The notes under the pieces were generated by a model. The model saw only the letters and a program-made list of their open reading frames with translations, ran no database searches and was not told where the DNA came from. A stretch of 64,000 nt of DNA, from contig JBFMDH010000011.1 of the NCBI GenBank assembly GCA_040754075.1, positions 124,001 to 188,000 on the forward strand, in the 5' to 3' direction. Source of the DNA: Acidobacteriota bacterium. GTDB lineage: Bacteria > Acidobacteriota > Blastocatellia > UBA7656. The stretch's first letter is position 1. Each line of letters starts with the position of its first letter. This document shows positions 55,414 through 63,399 of this stretch, in pieces. Made by a program: the position numbers and the translations under genes.

Positions 55414-55578
55414 TTTTGGAGTGCGGTGACTGGTCACCGCTTTTATTTCAAAATAGAACCACGGATTTCCGTAGAATTTCAAGGTTGCGCGGGTTGAAGC
55501 GGACGATTTATTTTTTAACCAAAGCTCATTCGCCCTTCAGCTTATGCCAAAGCGGTAACCAGTTACCGCACTCCAAAA
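55414..55578. repeat. MITE-like element with 30-bp terminal inverted repeats
   Basis: The left end 55414-55443 (TTTTGGAGTGCGGTGACTGG...) and the right end 55549-55578 are inverted copies differing at two positions, and each is itself nearly palindromic (GCGGT...ACCGC). The total length is 165 bp with no coding capacity. It lies in the gap between the PqqD fusion and the NTP_transf_5 gene, after the PqqD terminator. Confidence 0.7.
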
Positions 55579-55689
55579 ACGGTTGCCTTTGCCCAGCAGA
55601 TTCAATCACCGCATTTTTCAGCATTTTCAGAATGCTGACTGTTTGAGCAATTCGTGTGGTTAGAGAATGGAAGACAGATGAAAGCAGAA

Positions 55690-55729
55690 AAGCCCACACA
55701 TCTTTAAATTTTCAGTGAGGTGTGGGCTT
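55690..55729 (-). terminator. Intrinsic terminator of the PqqD fusion gene
   Basis: Arms AAGCCCACAC and GTGTGGGCTT pair over 10 bp around a 20-nt loop; on the minus strand the stem is followed by TTCTGCTTT. It lies 41 nt after the stop. It separates the PqqD fusion from the downstream nucleotidyltransferase gene, so the latter needs its own promoter or read-through. Confidence 0.65.
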
Positions 55730-55770
55730 AACCAAATTATATTTTTCAGATTCTACTCAGACCTGAGCCA

Positions 55771-56289
55771 TCAGCAAGATGCTTGACAAGTGCCAGCCGA
55801 AGGCGATGGTGCTGTGCAACAGGTTAGAGCCAACGGAGTTTGGCAACACTCTCCTGTCGTAGTACACGCTCCACCGATATCAACACAGCTTACCGCAGCC
55901 AGCGCGTTAGGCGCGGTAATCGTCATCACTACAGGAATCGTCAGGACGGCGGCAATGCCGGCGCGTTTGATTAAATCGCGGCGCGTCATTCCCATGCCCA
56001 GTTCTTTGGCTTTTTGCTCCTGCATCAAATCGAATTTTTCCAGTTGATTGATGGCAAACCACACGACCGTTTCATCCACAGGCGTCTGTAAATCGCTCGC
56101 CATACGCCGGGCGACATCTGTCACCGAGTTCTTCCCGTCGCAATAATTCCACACCAGCGCCGCAGTCTTATTTAAACAGTGCGCTTTGTTGGCATCCAAA
56201 TCGTAAATCAACACTTCATCGGCGACTTCTTTGACTACGAGATTTTCTTTACGCGCCTGAATGATGGTTTTTCCTTTGTTGTCGTGCAT
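55771..56289 (-). CDS. PqqD domain fused to internal Tat-like signal and Cys-rich tail
   Basis: A 172-residue protein in three parts. Residues about 10-90 are a PqqD/RRE fold (VVKEVADEVLIYDLDANKAH, then LNKTAALVWNYCDGKNSV and DVARRM). Residues about 101-131 are a twin-arginine signal: TRRDLIKRAG, hydrophobic IAAVLTIPVVMTI, and an ALA cleavage site. The last 41 residues hold eight cysteines at 135, 142, 148, 149, 157, 158, 168 and 172, in the order C-x6-C-x5-CC-x7-CC-x9-C-x3-C. GAGGG lies 6 nt before the ATG. PqqD folds bind leader peptides of RiPP precursors, so this may be a precursor carrying its own recognition domain, with the tail exported after folding or modification (inference). A terminator follows. 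Confidence 0.85.
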   Translation of the reverse strand: MHDNKGKTIIQARKENLVVKEVADEVLIYDLDANKAHCLNKTAALVWNYCDGKNSVTDVARRMASDLQTPVDETVVWFAINQLEKFDLMQEQKAKELGMGMTRRDLIKRAGIAAVLTIPVVMTITAPNALAAVSCVDIGGACTTTGECCQTPLALTCCTAPSPSAGTCQASC

Positions 56290-56423
56290 GGCGTTCCCTC
56301 TAATTTTTCTAATGCTGAAGCGATCTTGTTCTAAAAATTTCCTGAGTTGTGCGAGGTTTTTACTTGTAACGAATCGGGGAGGCTACGATTATCCACTTGC
56401 ATCTGGCAATTTGAGATACAACG

Positions 56424-56456
56424 CTACAAGCAAAGCAGCCTTATACTACAAGCAAA
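56424..56456. promoter_or_regulatory. Two 11-nt direct repeats upstream of the PqqD fusion
   Basis: CTACAAGCAAA occurs at 56424-56434 and again at 56446-56456. The 22-nt period is about two helical turns, so both copies face the same side of DNA, as in sites for activators such as response regulators. They lie 135-167 bp before the PqqD fusion start. The binding protein is unknown. Confidence 0.45.
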
Positions 56457-56585
56457 CGCCGCCTCGTTCAAGCGTAAATATTGAACAAAGCAACCAGTTG
56501 CTAAAGTTTACGCAGATTTATCGAGCGCCGTGAATCTCGCAATTTCAAAATTACTGACACGCAAAGACTCACGGCACCGAACAGT

Positions 56586-58769
56586 TTAGAAGAACCGCAT
56601 GGTGTAGGTCAGTCGGACGCCGCGCCCGATTTCCGGCGCGATGTCTTTAATAAATGACAGATGATTCAGATAAAAGCGATTGCCCAGATTGAACCCGCTC
56701 AACGAAAACACATGGGCGATGTGTTGACTGGTTAAAGTATAGGTGCCCTTCAAATTGAAGACCGTATAGCCGCCGGTGCGCGTCTCCAACGGAAAAATAC
56801 GATTCTGGTCTTTTGCCATCACCGCTTCCGGCGATACCGTCAAACCTTTGTAATTGAAATCAAACCCGACACGTCCGCGAAGCGGCGGAATGCGCGGCAA
56901 AGGCGTATTGCTATCCGTCAGTTCGGCATTCACATAATCAAGCCCACTGTTCAGCCAGATATTGTTATGCAAAGCCACGGATAGCTGCGCCTCCGCGCCG
57001 ACAAACCGGCTGTTTGCCTGGCGGTATTCGGCAATCGGCAACGCTTCTTCTTCGTCCACGTCTCCGGTCGGCGCAAGAAAAACGAAATCCTTAAAATTGT
57101 AGTAGAAGAAATTGAATTCCCCTTTCACGCGACCAGTTGAATGGCGGACGCCGAGTTCGATGCCATCGCCACGTTCGCGTTTTAAATTTTCATCGCCGAT
57201 TTCAAACACTCCGTTACCCGGATGCGGGCCATTGTTATACAACTCTTCAAGCGATGGCGCGCGGTAGCTGTGCGAATAGTTGACCACCAGAGCGCCCCCT
57301 GTCCAGGTCGGCACGCGAACTCCTGCCGCGCCTGAAAAACCTGTAAATGAACGAGCGGACAACCCGTCAGGGTCATAACCATTGTGTTCGACGCGCCCGC
57401 CGAGTTGTACGCTGAACCGCTCGAAATCGAATTTCTGCAAAGCGAATCCCGCAAAAGCATTTTGCGTGGTGGGCGGCGCTAAGGCTTCTGCGCCGATGGT
57501 ATCGAAATCTCTATGCAAGCCCCAGAATCCGAAGGTGCCGGAATATCTGCCGATTTTTTTCTGGTCGAACAGTCCATCATACACAAAGGTTTTGTTTTTA
57601 AACGTGGTGTTGATGTCGCCTGTCGGAATATCGAATTCGCTGTGTTTATAATCGTTGTATTGCAAAGTGAATTTTGCCGAAGTCACCAGCGACGGCAAAT
57701 CGCGCAACCCGAAATTCAGTCGCGCGCTCTGTTTGCGCGGGTTGAGTCCGACAATTTCAGGGTCTTCTTCACGACTATCGAACGGAATGCCATAACGACT
57801 TTTGTTGTAGTCATAATTCAAACTGAAAAAGCCTCGGTCTTTGTAATAGCCGAAGCCACCCGACCCGTGCGTTGAGCGGGTGAAGGAATTCGCTACGACG
57901 CCACGCGGACTTTCGTAATCATCGCTTCGCTGCCCGCCACCATTTGCCCAGAAGAGCCAGTGCAGTGTGCCGAATTCAATGCCGCCGCTTCCGCCGAATT
58001 GCGAGCGATTGGTGCCCGCTATGCCGGTCAAATAACCGTGCACGCCTTGATGCGCCTCTTCGTGTCCGGTCACCGCATTGACCACGCCGCCAATGGCGCT
58101 GCTGCCGTAAAGCAAAGTCGCGGGACCTTTGACGACTTCCAATTTTTCGACTGATAACACATCAATCGGTTCGCCGTGGTCGCCCGATTGTGAACCGAGC
58201 GAGCCGATGCGCTCGCCGTCCTGCAAAACCAATACGCGGTCACCATCAAAGCCGCGAATCACCGGGCGCGCATTGCCCGGACCGAAACTGCGTTTGGCAA
58301 CGCCGAGTTGATTGTCCAACGCTTCGCCAAGCGACACAGGATTTTTCTGGGCGATTTCCAGCGCCCCAAGCGAGGCAACCGATTGAATCGAATTGAATGA
58401 GGTTTCGTCGCTGCCGGTTGCCGTCACTGTCACCTCTTCTTTTACGGTCAAGGTCAGTTGAAAATCAGCCGTAGCCGTTGCGCCCGCGCCCACCTGCACA
58501 TTTTTCACCACATCGGGGAAGCGGTGCAGGTGCGCCACTACGTCATAGGTTCCGGGCGGCAGGTCATTAAACACATACCGACCATCTTCATCGGTTTCTA
58601 CCGAGCGTTTGAGTTGCAGAATAGTTACCGTCACATTGTGCACCGGCGTGTTATTGCCGATGGTGACGGTGCCGCTGAGTTTCGCGCCGCTTTGCGCAAA
58701 ATTCAGCGGCGCGCTGCTTAAAAATAAAAGCGCAATTAAAAAGCCATTTAGCCATTTGCTTCTTCGCAT
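56586..58769 (-). CDS. TonB-dependent outer-membrane receptor
   Basis: A 727-residue receptor. Signal peptide at about 1-25, then a carboxypeptidase-regulatory-like domain (KLSGTVTIGNNTPVHNVTVT, ETDEDGRYVFNDLPPGTYDV), a plug (VIRGFDGDRVLVLQDGERIG, VEKLEVVKGPATLLYGSSAI) and a beta-barrel ending in an aromatic residue (RLTYTMRFF). GGAG lies 8 nt before the ATG. The plug resembles receptors for metals and siderophores such as the zinc receptor ZnuD. The neighbouring His/Cys-rich protein supports a metal substrate, but that is inference. Confidence 0.9.
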   Translation of the reverse strand: MRRSKWLNGFLIALLFLSSAPLNFAQSGAKLSGTVTIGNNTPVHNVTVTILQLKRSVETDEDGRYVFNDLPPGTYDVVAHLHRFPDVVKNVQVGAGATATADFQLTLTVKEEVTVTATGSDETSFNSIQSVASLGALEIAQKNPVSLGEALDNQLGVAKRSFGPGNARPVIRGFDGDRVLVLQDGERIGSLGSQSGDHGEPIDVLSVEKLEVVKGPATLLYGSSAIGGVVNAVTGHEEAHQGVHGYLTGIAGTNRSQFGGSGGIEFGTLHWLFWANGGGQRSDDYESPRGVVANSFTRSTHGSGGFGYYKDRGFFSLNYDYNKSRYGIPFDSREEDPEIVGLNPRKQSARLNFGLRDLPSLVTSAKFTLQYNDYKHSEFDIPTGDINTTFKNKTFVYDGLFDQKKIGRYSGTFGFWGLHRDFDTIGAEALAPPTTQNAFAGFALQKFDFERFSVQLGGRVEHNGYDPDGLSARSFTGFSGAAGVRVPTWTGGALVVNYSHSYRAPSLEELYNNGPHPGNGVFEIGDENLKRERGDGIELGVRHSTGRVKGEFNFFYYNFKDFVFLAPTGDVDEEEALPIAEYRQANSRFVGAEAQLSVALHNNIWLNSGLDYVNAELTDSNTPLPRIPPLRGRVGFDFNYKGLTVSPEAVMAKDQNRIFPLETRTGGYTVFNLKGTYTLTSQHIAHVFSLSGFNLGNRFYLNHLSFIKDIAPEIGRGVRLTYTMRFF

Positions 58770-58904
58770 GAAAAATTCTCCTTGATGATTTCTGTTCGTT
58801 CAATTGCAGTGATTGGAAATGGCAACGGCGCAATCGGTGAATACACGTTCAGTCAGCGAACGCCCACTCACGCGCTGCCGTTACAACCGGGATGGATTGG
58901 AGAA

Positions 58905-59294
58905 TTAAACAAGCGGCGGGGCGCGACCCGCAGGGATGGTGAAGGGTTCAGTTGAATGATAACCGCAAAGAAATTCTTCCCAACTGGCAAGTTCAGGGTT
59001 GAGCGCGCCAACGTTTACCGACGGTGAAACCTGCGAAGCGAAATCGCGTTGCAGTTGACAGGTCACGCAATGCGTATCGTGACCGGATTGCGGGTGATGT
59101 TCTTCCGGCGTATGCCCGTCTTGAGAAACGCTCGCCGTTGAGGAAATAAACTCATGCGGTTGATTGGTATGGTGATGCGTACAGCTTGTAAAAAGCGCAT
59201 GACTGATGAGAGCCAGCAACAGAAAGGCTGCAAGGCGCAAATGCCGGTTGGTCTCGCGGATGATGTTCGTTCGCTGTCTCAATGGCGCTCTCAT
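58905..59294 (-). CDS. Small exported His/Cys-rich protein, possible metal binder
   Basis: A 129-residue protein. A hydrophobic segment (LRLAAFLLLALISHALFTSC) suggests a signal peptide, possibly with lipid attachment at C38. The exported part is rich in His and ends the metal-like region with CTHHHTNQPHEF, EEHHPQSGHDTHCVTCQ (H75, C76, C79). Similar short proteins with an HCxxC motif are often encoded beside TonB receptors for zinc or copper. The receptor gene lies 135 bp downstream. The frame is open to 59492, but that would overlap the previous gene; the start is not certain as no Shine-Dalgarno is clear. Confidence 0.65.
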   Translation of the reverse strand: MRAPLRQRTNIIRETNRHLRLAAFLLLALISHALFTSCTHHHTNQPHEFISSTASVSQDGHTPEEHHPQSGHDTHCVTCQLQRDFASQVSPSVNVGALNPELASWEEFLCGYHSTEPFTIPAGRAPPLV

Positions 59295-59437
59295 CAGGTA
59301 ATTTCGCAAACCCCATTTAACCTCATGGTCAATTGCCGCGTCAATAAAGCTCTGAATGTTATCATCAAGTGCGATGCAAAACACCGGCAAAATCCGGGCA
59401 AGAATGAACCTTGCCCATCTATTTCTACAACCGCCTG

Positions 59438-60751
59438 CTATTGACGCTTGAGCGTGAAATCTCCCGGTCTTGCGCCGCGTACCACCTGCCAACCGTCTTT
59501 TAATTCAAGTGTCCAGCCATCGCCTTGCAACGACGTGGTTGGTAAATTCGTTGGCGCGGCAACCGTAACCTTAACTACACGACCATCAAGGCGCGTGAGC
59601 ACCGCGCCACCCGTGACATTCAAAATTCCCCAGGCGTCACTGATGCGCAGATTTGGAAACACCGTGTTGGCATCATCCAGAACTTCCACATTATTCGGAT
59701 TGAAACTGTATTGCACCTCGTTCGTGAGTGGAATGGATAAAACCGCGCCTTCGATGAATTGCGCGCGATACCCCGCCACCCGCTTTTCGCGGCGCGACTC
59801 GCGCTCCGACTCAAGTGCCAGAAGCGATGTGCAATCATACGGTTTAGCGCGGCGTTCGGCTGCTTGTTTAAAATTGACGGGCAATTTAACTCTGTGCGCT
59901 TTAGCCAATATCAATCCCATATCACCCAGTTGTTTTATGGCTTTTCGCCAATGCGGATGTATCGCATCAAGCAACAGACCGTAAGCCGGACCCGACGCAT
60001 AGGCGAACGACCGCACAAAGGTTGGTCTTGATTCAAAGCGTCGCAACTCCCCGGCAAAAAATCGCGCCGATACCGCATCGCTTGTGCCGCACAATTTCAC
60101 GCCGGTGTACTCGGCGAGTCCTTCATTGATTTCCAACTCATTTTCACTGCGCGCCGCTTGCGGAAAAAGGTTGCGGCGATAAGCGCGAAACATCAGCGCG
60201 TCGGCAATCGCTTTTTGCCGTTCGCTGCCCTGCGCCGTGAGCGCCCTTTGCAAAGCTCGCCACTCATATTGCAACCACAACCGCCCGGTAAATGAATCCA
60301 GATGATTATTCGCGGGATTAGCCGCCGCAAATCCCAAATCTTCCTGCACGCGATGAAACAATTCGTGAAGCATGAGTTGGGCGCGCACCTGTTTATCGAC
60401 CGGCAACGGATAGCTCACCATCGTCCATTTGACGCCAGCCCATTTGAGCGCGGTGTTCGAGATGTTGATTTCGTCGGGCAATTTGCCGATAAAAATTTTG
60501 CCTCTTTTAGTCAACCGCCCTTCGCTGTCGCTATGGTTTGCCGCAATCATTCGCGTCTCGCGGTCAACAAACATCATAGGTCCAGCAAGCGAAATGCCCC
60601 ACAGCGCGCCATTATCTTTCGCGCAAATCGCCTGCGCTTCGTCAAAATATTGTTCGGCAAGCGCAAGGTCGATGCCCTGCGTTTGCGCAGCGATTGATTG
60701 CGGCAATATTAAACCGAGTAAAAATAGAAAGCTGAAAATTCGTTTGTCCAT
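59438..60751 (-). CDS. Secreted gluzincin-like zinc metallopeptidase
   Basis: A 437-residue exported protein. The ATG at 60751 has GGAG 5 nt before it and opens a signal peptide (RIFSFLFLLGLILPQSIAAQ). The zinc site is HELFH (H129, E130, H133) and the third ligand lies in NEGLAEY at 208-214, the spacing and motif of gluzincins. I do not recognise a named family. The rest holds beta-rich sequence at the C-terminus (LKDGWQVVRGARPGDFTLKR). Its position between a secreted hypothetical and a His/Cys-rich protein suggests an envelope operon under the ECF sigma factor. Confidence 0.72.
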   Translation of the reverse strand: MDKRIFSFLFLLGLILPQSIAAQTQGIDLALAEQYFDEAQAICAKDNGALWGISLAGPMMFVDRETRMIAANHSDSEGRLTKRGKIFIGKLPDEINISNTALKWAGVKWTMVSYPLPVDKQVRAQLMLHELFHRVQEDLGFAAANPANNHLDSFTGRLWLQYEWRALQRALTAQGSERQKAIADALMFRAYRRNLFPQAARSENELEINEGLAEYTGVKLCGTSDAVSARFFAGELRRFESRPTFVRSFAYASGPAYGLLLDAIHPHWRKAIKQLGDMGLILAKAHRVKLPVNFKQAAERRAKPYDCTSLLALESERESRREKRVAGYRAQFIEGAVLSIPLTNEVQYSFNPNNVEVLDDANTVFPNLRISDAWGILNVTGGAVLTRLDGRVVKVTVAAPTNLPTTSLQGDGWTLELKDGWQVVRGARPGDFTLKRQ

Positions 60752-60917
60752 AAATTCTCCAATCGTCCACACGCTGCCTGTGCGCTCAACCGAGGTTGAG
60801 CGATAGCCGGTGTTTAAAATGTTGAGGATATTTTCCGCTGAGAGCCGGGCTTTGACCGCTGCTCAACACCGCAAAAGATTGTGCAATTCGATTTGAACGC
60901 GGTAGAAATTTTGCGGT

Positions 60918-61874
60918 CTATTCAACGATTTCACCTTGAGCGATTTTCACATTGAACCTCAGTTCGTAACCTTTCCCTGAAGGCGATAAATCATCGGGCA
61001 ATGGGTAACTGACCGGTTTGCCAACCTGCATCACCCCAGACCAGTTCAAGCCGATGGTTGTGCGCTTCGCCGCATTTTGCGGGTCTTGGCGATAAACATC
61101 GAAATTGATGACCGCATCATCTACGGGACGCGCCTGTAGGCAATCTTCAACGCTGAAATTGATAGCGATGGCTTCACGCAAATTTTTTGCGCCTGCTGGT
61201 TGCAGTAACAGCTCCTGTTTTTCTTTCAGCAAAACTTGTCCATTGGCGCGGGCGATTTCCTCGCCGTTTTCGAGCAATGAAACTTCGACATCGAAATGGT
61301 GCGGGATTTTGCGCGCTTGAATGCTGATGACGCCGCCGGGACTTACAATCGGCAGTTTAATTTCCAGCGGACGCATCTTCCCGTTTGGCAGATAAACCGC
61401 TTCGTCGGTCATCATCGGAGTGATTTCAATGCGCAACCGCTCATCGCCGCCACTTCGCCCGAAGGGCAACAGGATGACCTGTTCATCAAACCCCAGTTGC
61501 AAGGTTTGCCGTTGTTCATCCTCTTCATAAAGCGGCAGGTGGCGTTCGGAAATCCCATACAATCTGCGGGTTTTCAAATCGGCGCGAATATGCAAACGCT
61601 CATGGTCAGCTACATCGGTCAAAAATTTCGCGCTTATTTTGAAGCGTTCGCCATTCAAATCAATATCGAAATCGGTTCCCGGCGCGCCTTCAATCAAAGC
61701 CGATGAGATGATTTTTTGTTGCTCGCGACTTTCTTCAATGGTGTTAATTGCAAAGCGAATGCGTTTTGCAACATTTGCCAGCGGGCTGGATTTTGCCGGA
61801 CGTTGAGTCGCATCATTCATCAACAACACGACCAATGCCATAAACATCAGAGAAATTTTTATACGGACATTCAT
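60918..61874 (-). CDS. Secreted hypothetical protein of the sigma-factor operon
   Basis: A 318-residue protein I do not recognise. A hydrophobic N-terminus (IKISLMFMALVVLLM) is followed by a polar protein with mostly beta character and no obvious catalytic motif; only one cysteine is seen. The ATG lies 15 nt after the stop of the anti-sigma gene, so they are co-transcribed. It could be a target of the sigma factor or a third component in signal sensing. Confidence 0.65.
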   Translation of the reverse strand: MNVRIKISLMFMALVVLLMNDATQRPAKSSPLANVAKRIRFAINTIEESREQQKIISSALIEGAPGTDFDIDLNGERFKISAKFLTDVADHERLHIRADLKTRRLYGISERHLPLYEEDEQRQTLQLGFDEQVILLPFGRSGGDERLRIEITPMMTDEAVYLPNGKMRPLEIKLPIVSPGGVISIQARKIPHHFDVEVSLLENGEEIARANGQVLLKEKQELLLQPAGAKNLREAIAINFSVEDCLQARPVDDAVINFDVYRQDPQNAAKRTTIGLNWSGVMQVGKPVSYPLPDDLSPSGKGYELRFNVKIAQGEIVE

Positions 61875-61889
61875 CTCTCAAAGACTCCG

Positions 61890-62363
61890 TTACTGCGTGG
61901 GACGCGGCGAGGTGTAAATCACAGCGCGTTCGCCACGGTCAAATTTCGATAAATCAAAAGCGCTGGCGGCATTTTGAGTTACTTCGCGACGACTCGGCGG
62001 TGAAATTTGAACCCCTGTTTGCGGCGCAGGGTTTATGCGCGAAGCGACCATCCAGAAACTCAGCGCCACAAACGCCAGCATCAACAGCGCGAAAGCCGGA
62101 GCAGGCATCGCGATTTTCCTGCGCCACAACGGCGTCCGCTCATTTGTAAGAATGCGCGTCAGCGTTCGTTGTTGAGCGATGGCGTCAGGCGCGTGCGGAG
62201 CCGCTTGAACCGCTTGTCGCAAACTTAGAAAATCTGCCTGCGCCTGCTGACAAACTGCGCAGGTTGCCAGGTGGGCGCGGATTTGACGGGCGTCCGCTTC
62301 GTTCAACTCGCCGTCAATCAATAGAGAAATCTGTTCAATAAATTGGCACTCCATACGTTTCAA
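61890..62363 (-). CDS. Anti-sigma factor with zinc-finger domain
   Basis: A 157-residue membrane protein. The N-terminal zinc-binding anti-sigma domain shows H31, C35 and C38 in IRAHLATCAVCQQA (HxxxCxxC). One membrane helix lies at about 88-108 (APAFALLMLAFVALSFWMV). The outer C-terminal part of about 50 residues is short. The start is TTG at 62363 or ATG at 62354. It follows the ECF sigma gene by 26 nt and should hold that sigma factor inactive at the membrane until an envelope or redox signal. Confidence 0.85.
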   Translation of the reverse strand: MKRMECQFIEQISLLIDGELNEADARQIRAHLATCAVCQQAQADFLSLRQAVQAAPHAPDAIAQQRTLTRILTNERTPLWRRKIAMPAPAFALLMLAFVALSFWMVASRINPAPQTGVQISPPSRREVTQNAASAFDLSKFDRGERAVIYTSPRPTQ

Positions 62364-62389
62364 CTCGTGTCACTTAAAAACAATCTTCA

Positions 62390-62935
62390 TCATGAACCGA
62401 TGCGCTCAGGCAGGGTCGGGGAAAGCGGTTTATGCAAATCATTCCATTTCTCGCGCAACAGCGAGCGGGCGCGAAAGATGTCCGATTTAACTTTACCTGG
62501 CGACACGTTGAGCACTACGGCGATTTCGCTGTAACTCATCTCCTGCTGTTCGCGCAACAACAGCGCCGCGCGTTGCGGTTCCGCGAGTTCCCCCAGCAGT
62601 TCAAATAATTTCTCGCGGCGCTCCGCTTGTCCGGCGATGTCTTCGGGGGTTGGCAGCGGTTTATGAAACAGTTCAACGATTTTGTCGATGAATCGCATTC
62701 GCGTCTGCTTTTTTGCCATTTCATTCAAAGCCAGATTTCGCGCCACGCGAAAGAGCCAGAAACGCGCTTCGCCCGCCGCAATGCGCGATAGTCCCAACCG
62801 ATGAAGGCGCAGAAAACTTTCCTGAGCAATATCCTGAGCCGCGCCGTCACCGCCTAACATTGACTCAAGAAAACGACAGAGGTTTGGATAGACCTCGTTA
62901 AAAATCGAAACGAACTCATCGTTTGCCTGTGTCAT
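62390..62935 (-). CDS. ECF-type RNA polymerase sigma factor
   Basis: A 181-residue sigma factor. Region 2 covers FNEVYPNLCRFLESMLGGDG, AAQDIAQESFLRLHRLG and ARFWLFRVARNLALNEM; region 4 is LAEPQRAALLLREQQEMSYS, EIAVVLNVSPGKVKSDIFRA. The length is standard for ECF factors. GAGAG lies 4 nt before the ATG. The anti-sigma gene follows 26 nt downstream. It may direct its own operon and the metal-uptake genes further on; no ECF-type promoter could be identified with confidence. Confidence 0.9.
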   Translation of the reverse strand: MTQANDEFVSIFNEVYPNLCRFLESMLGGDGAAQDIAQESFLRLHRLGLSRIAAGEARFWLFRVARNLALNEMAKKQTRMRFIDKIVELFHKPLPTPEDIAGQAERREKLFELLGELAEPQRAALLLREQQEMSYSEIAVVLNVSPGKVKSDIFRARSLLREKWNDLHKPLSPTLPERIGS

Positions 62936-63073
62936 AAAACTCTCTACGCCTGGAAAACCGGTGAGTAAAAAAAAAGTTGCACAACTGAAAAATAAAAAAT
63001 TACCTCACCCGTTATCCCCTGTCGTTGAAATCAAGCGCCCTTTTGCAAGGGAACGATTCATCTCAGGAGCAGG

Positions 63074-63136
63074 CGGATTGGGCGGATGTTTATTTTAATC
63101 CTTATCCGTCTAATCCGAATTGATTCGCCCAGTCCG
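63074..63136. repeat. Degenerate copy of the GCGGAT palindromic repeat
   Basis: Left arm CGGATTGGGCGGAT (63074-63087) and right arm ATTCGCCCAGTCCG (63123-63136) pair with two mismatches; additional ATCCG units lie between. It is related to the element at 52040-52172. Confidence 0.5.
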
Positions 63137-63303
63137 AGGATAAATTTTAGCTTTCGCCGGTGAGCGATTGATTTTTCGAGTAAACCTGGAGCGCCGGCTA
63201 CCCTCTGATCAAGATTACTCTGAACGCATAACTAACAGATGACAATTTGCAGCAGGCGTGCGAACATGACCGGGTCTCGTTTACTCTCGGACAGAAAGTT
63301 TTC

Positions 63304-63337
63304 ACACAAACGACCAGGCTTATCCGGTCATTTGTGT
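63304..63337. promoter_or_regulatory. Operator-like palindrome upstream of the DUF1800 gene
   Basis: ACACAAACGACC (63304-63315) and GGTCATTTGTGT (63326-63337) are complementary at 11 of 12 positions around a 10-nt centre. The site lies about 60 bp before the DUF1800 start and suits a dimeric regulator. Confidence 0.5.
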
Positions 63338-63399
63338 ATATGAATTTTTTCGTGTCTGTTTGACAACCTCTCCCCTTGAAGCGGATTTAAGGAGTTGTT

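Larger units (their letters stand above)
62936..63399. other. Intergenic region between divergent sigma and DUF1800 genes
   Basis: About 460 bp. It holds the repeat at 63074-63136 and the operator-like palindrome at 63304-63337. A TTGACA at 63359-63364 has no good -10 partner. No gene was seen. Confidence 0.5.

Noticed and set aside
56261-56533. A 90-codon plus-strand frame upstream of the PqqD fusion
   Set aside because: It begins inside the PqqD gene in antisense, has no Shine-Dalgarno and no recognisable domain; the gap is better read as regulatory.
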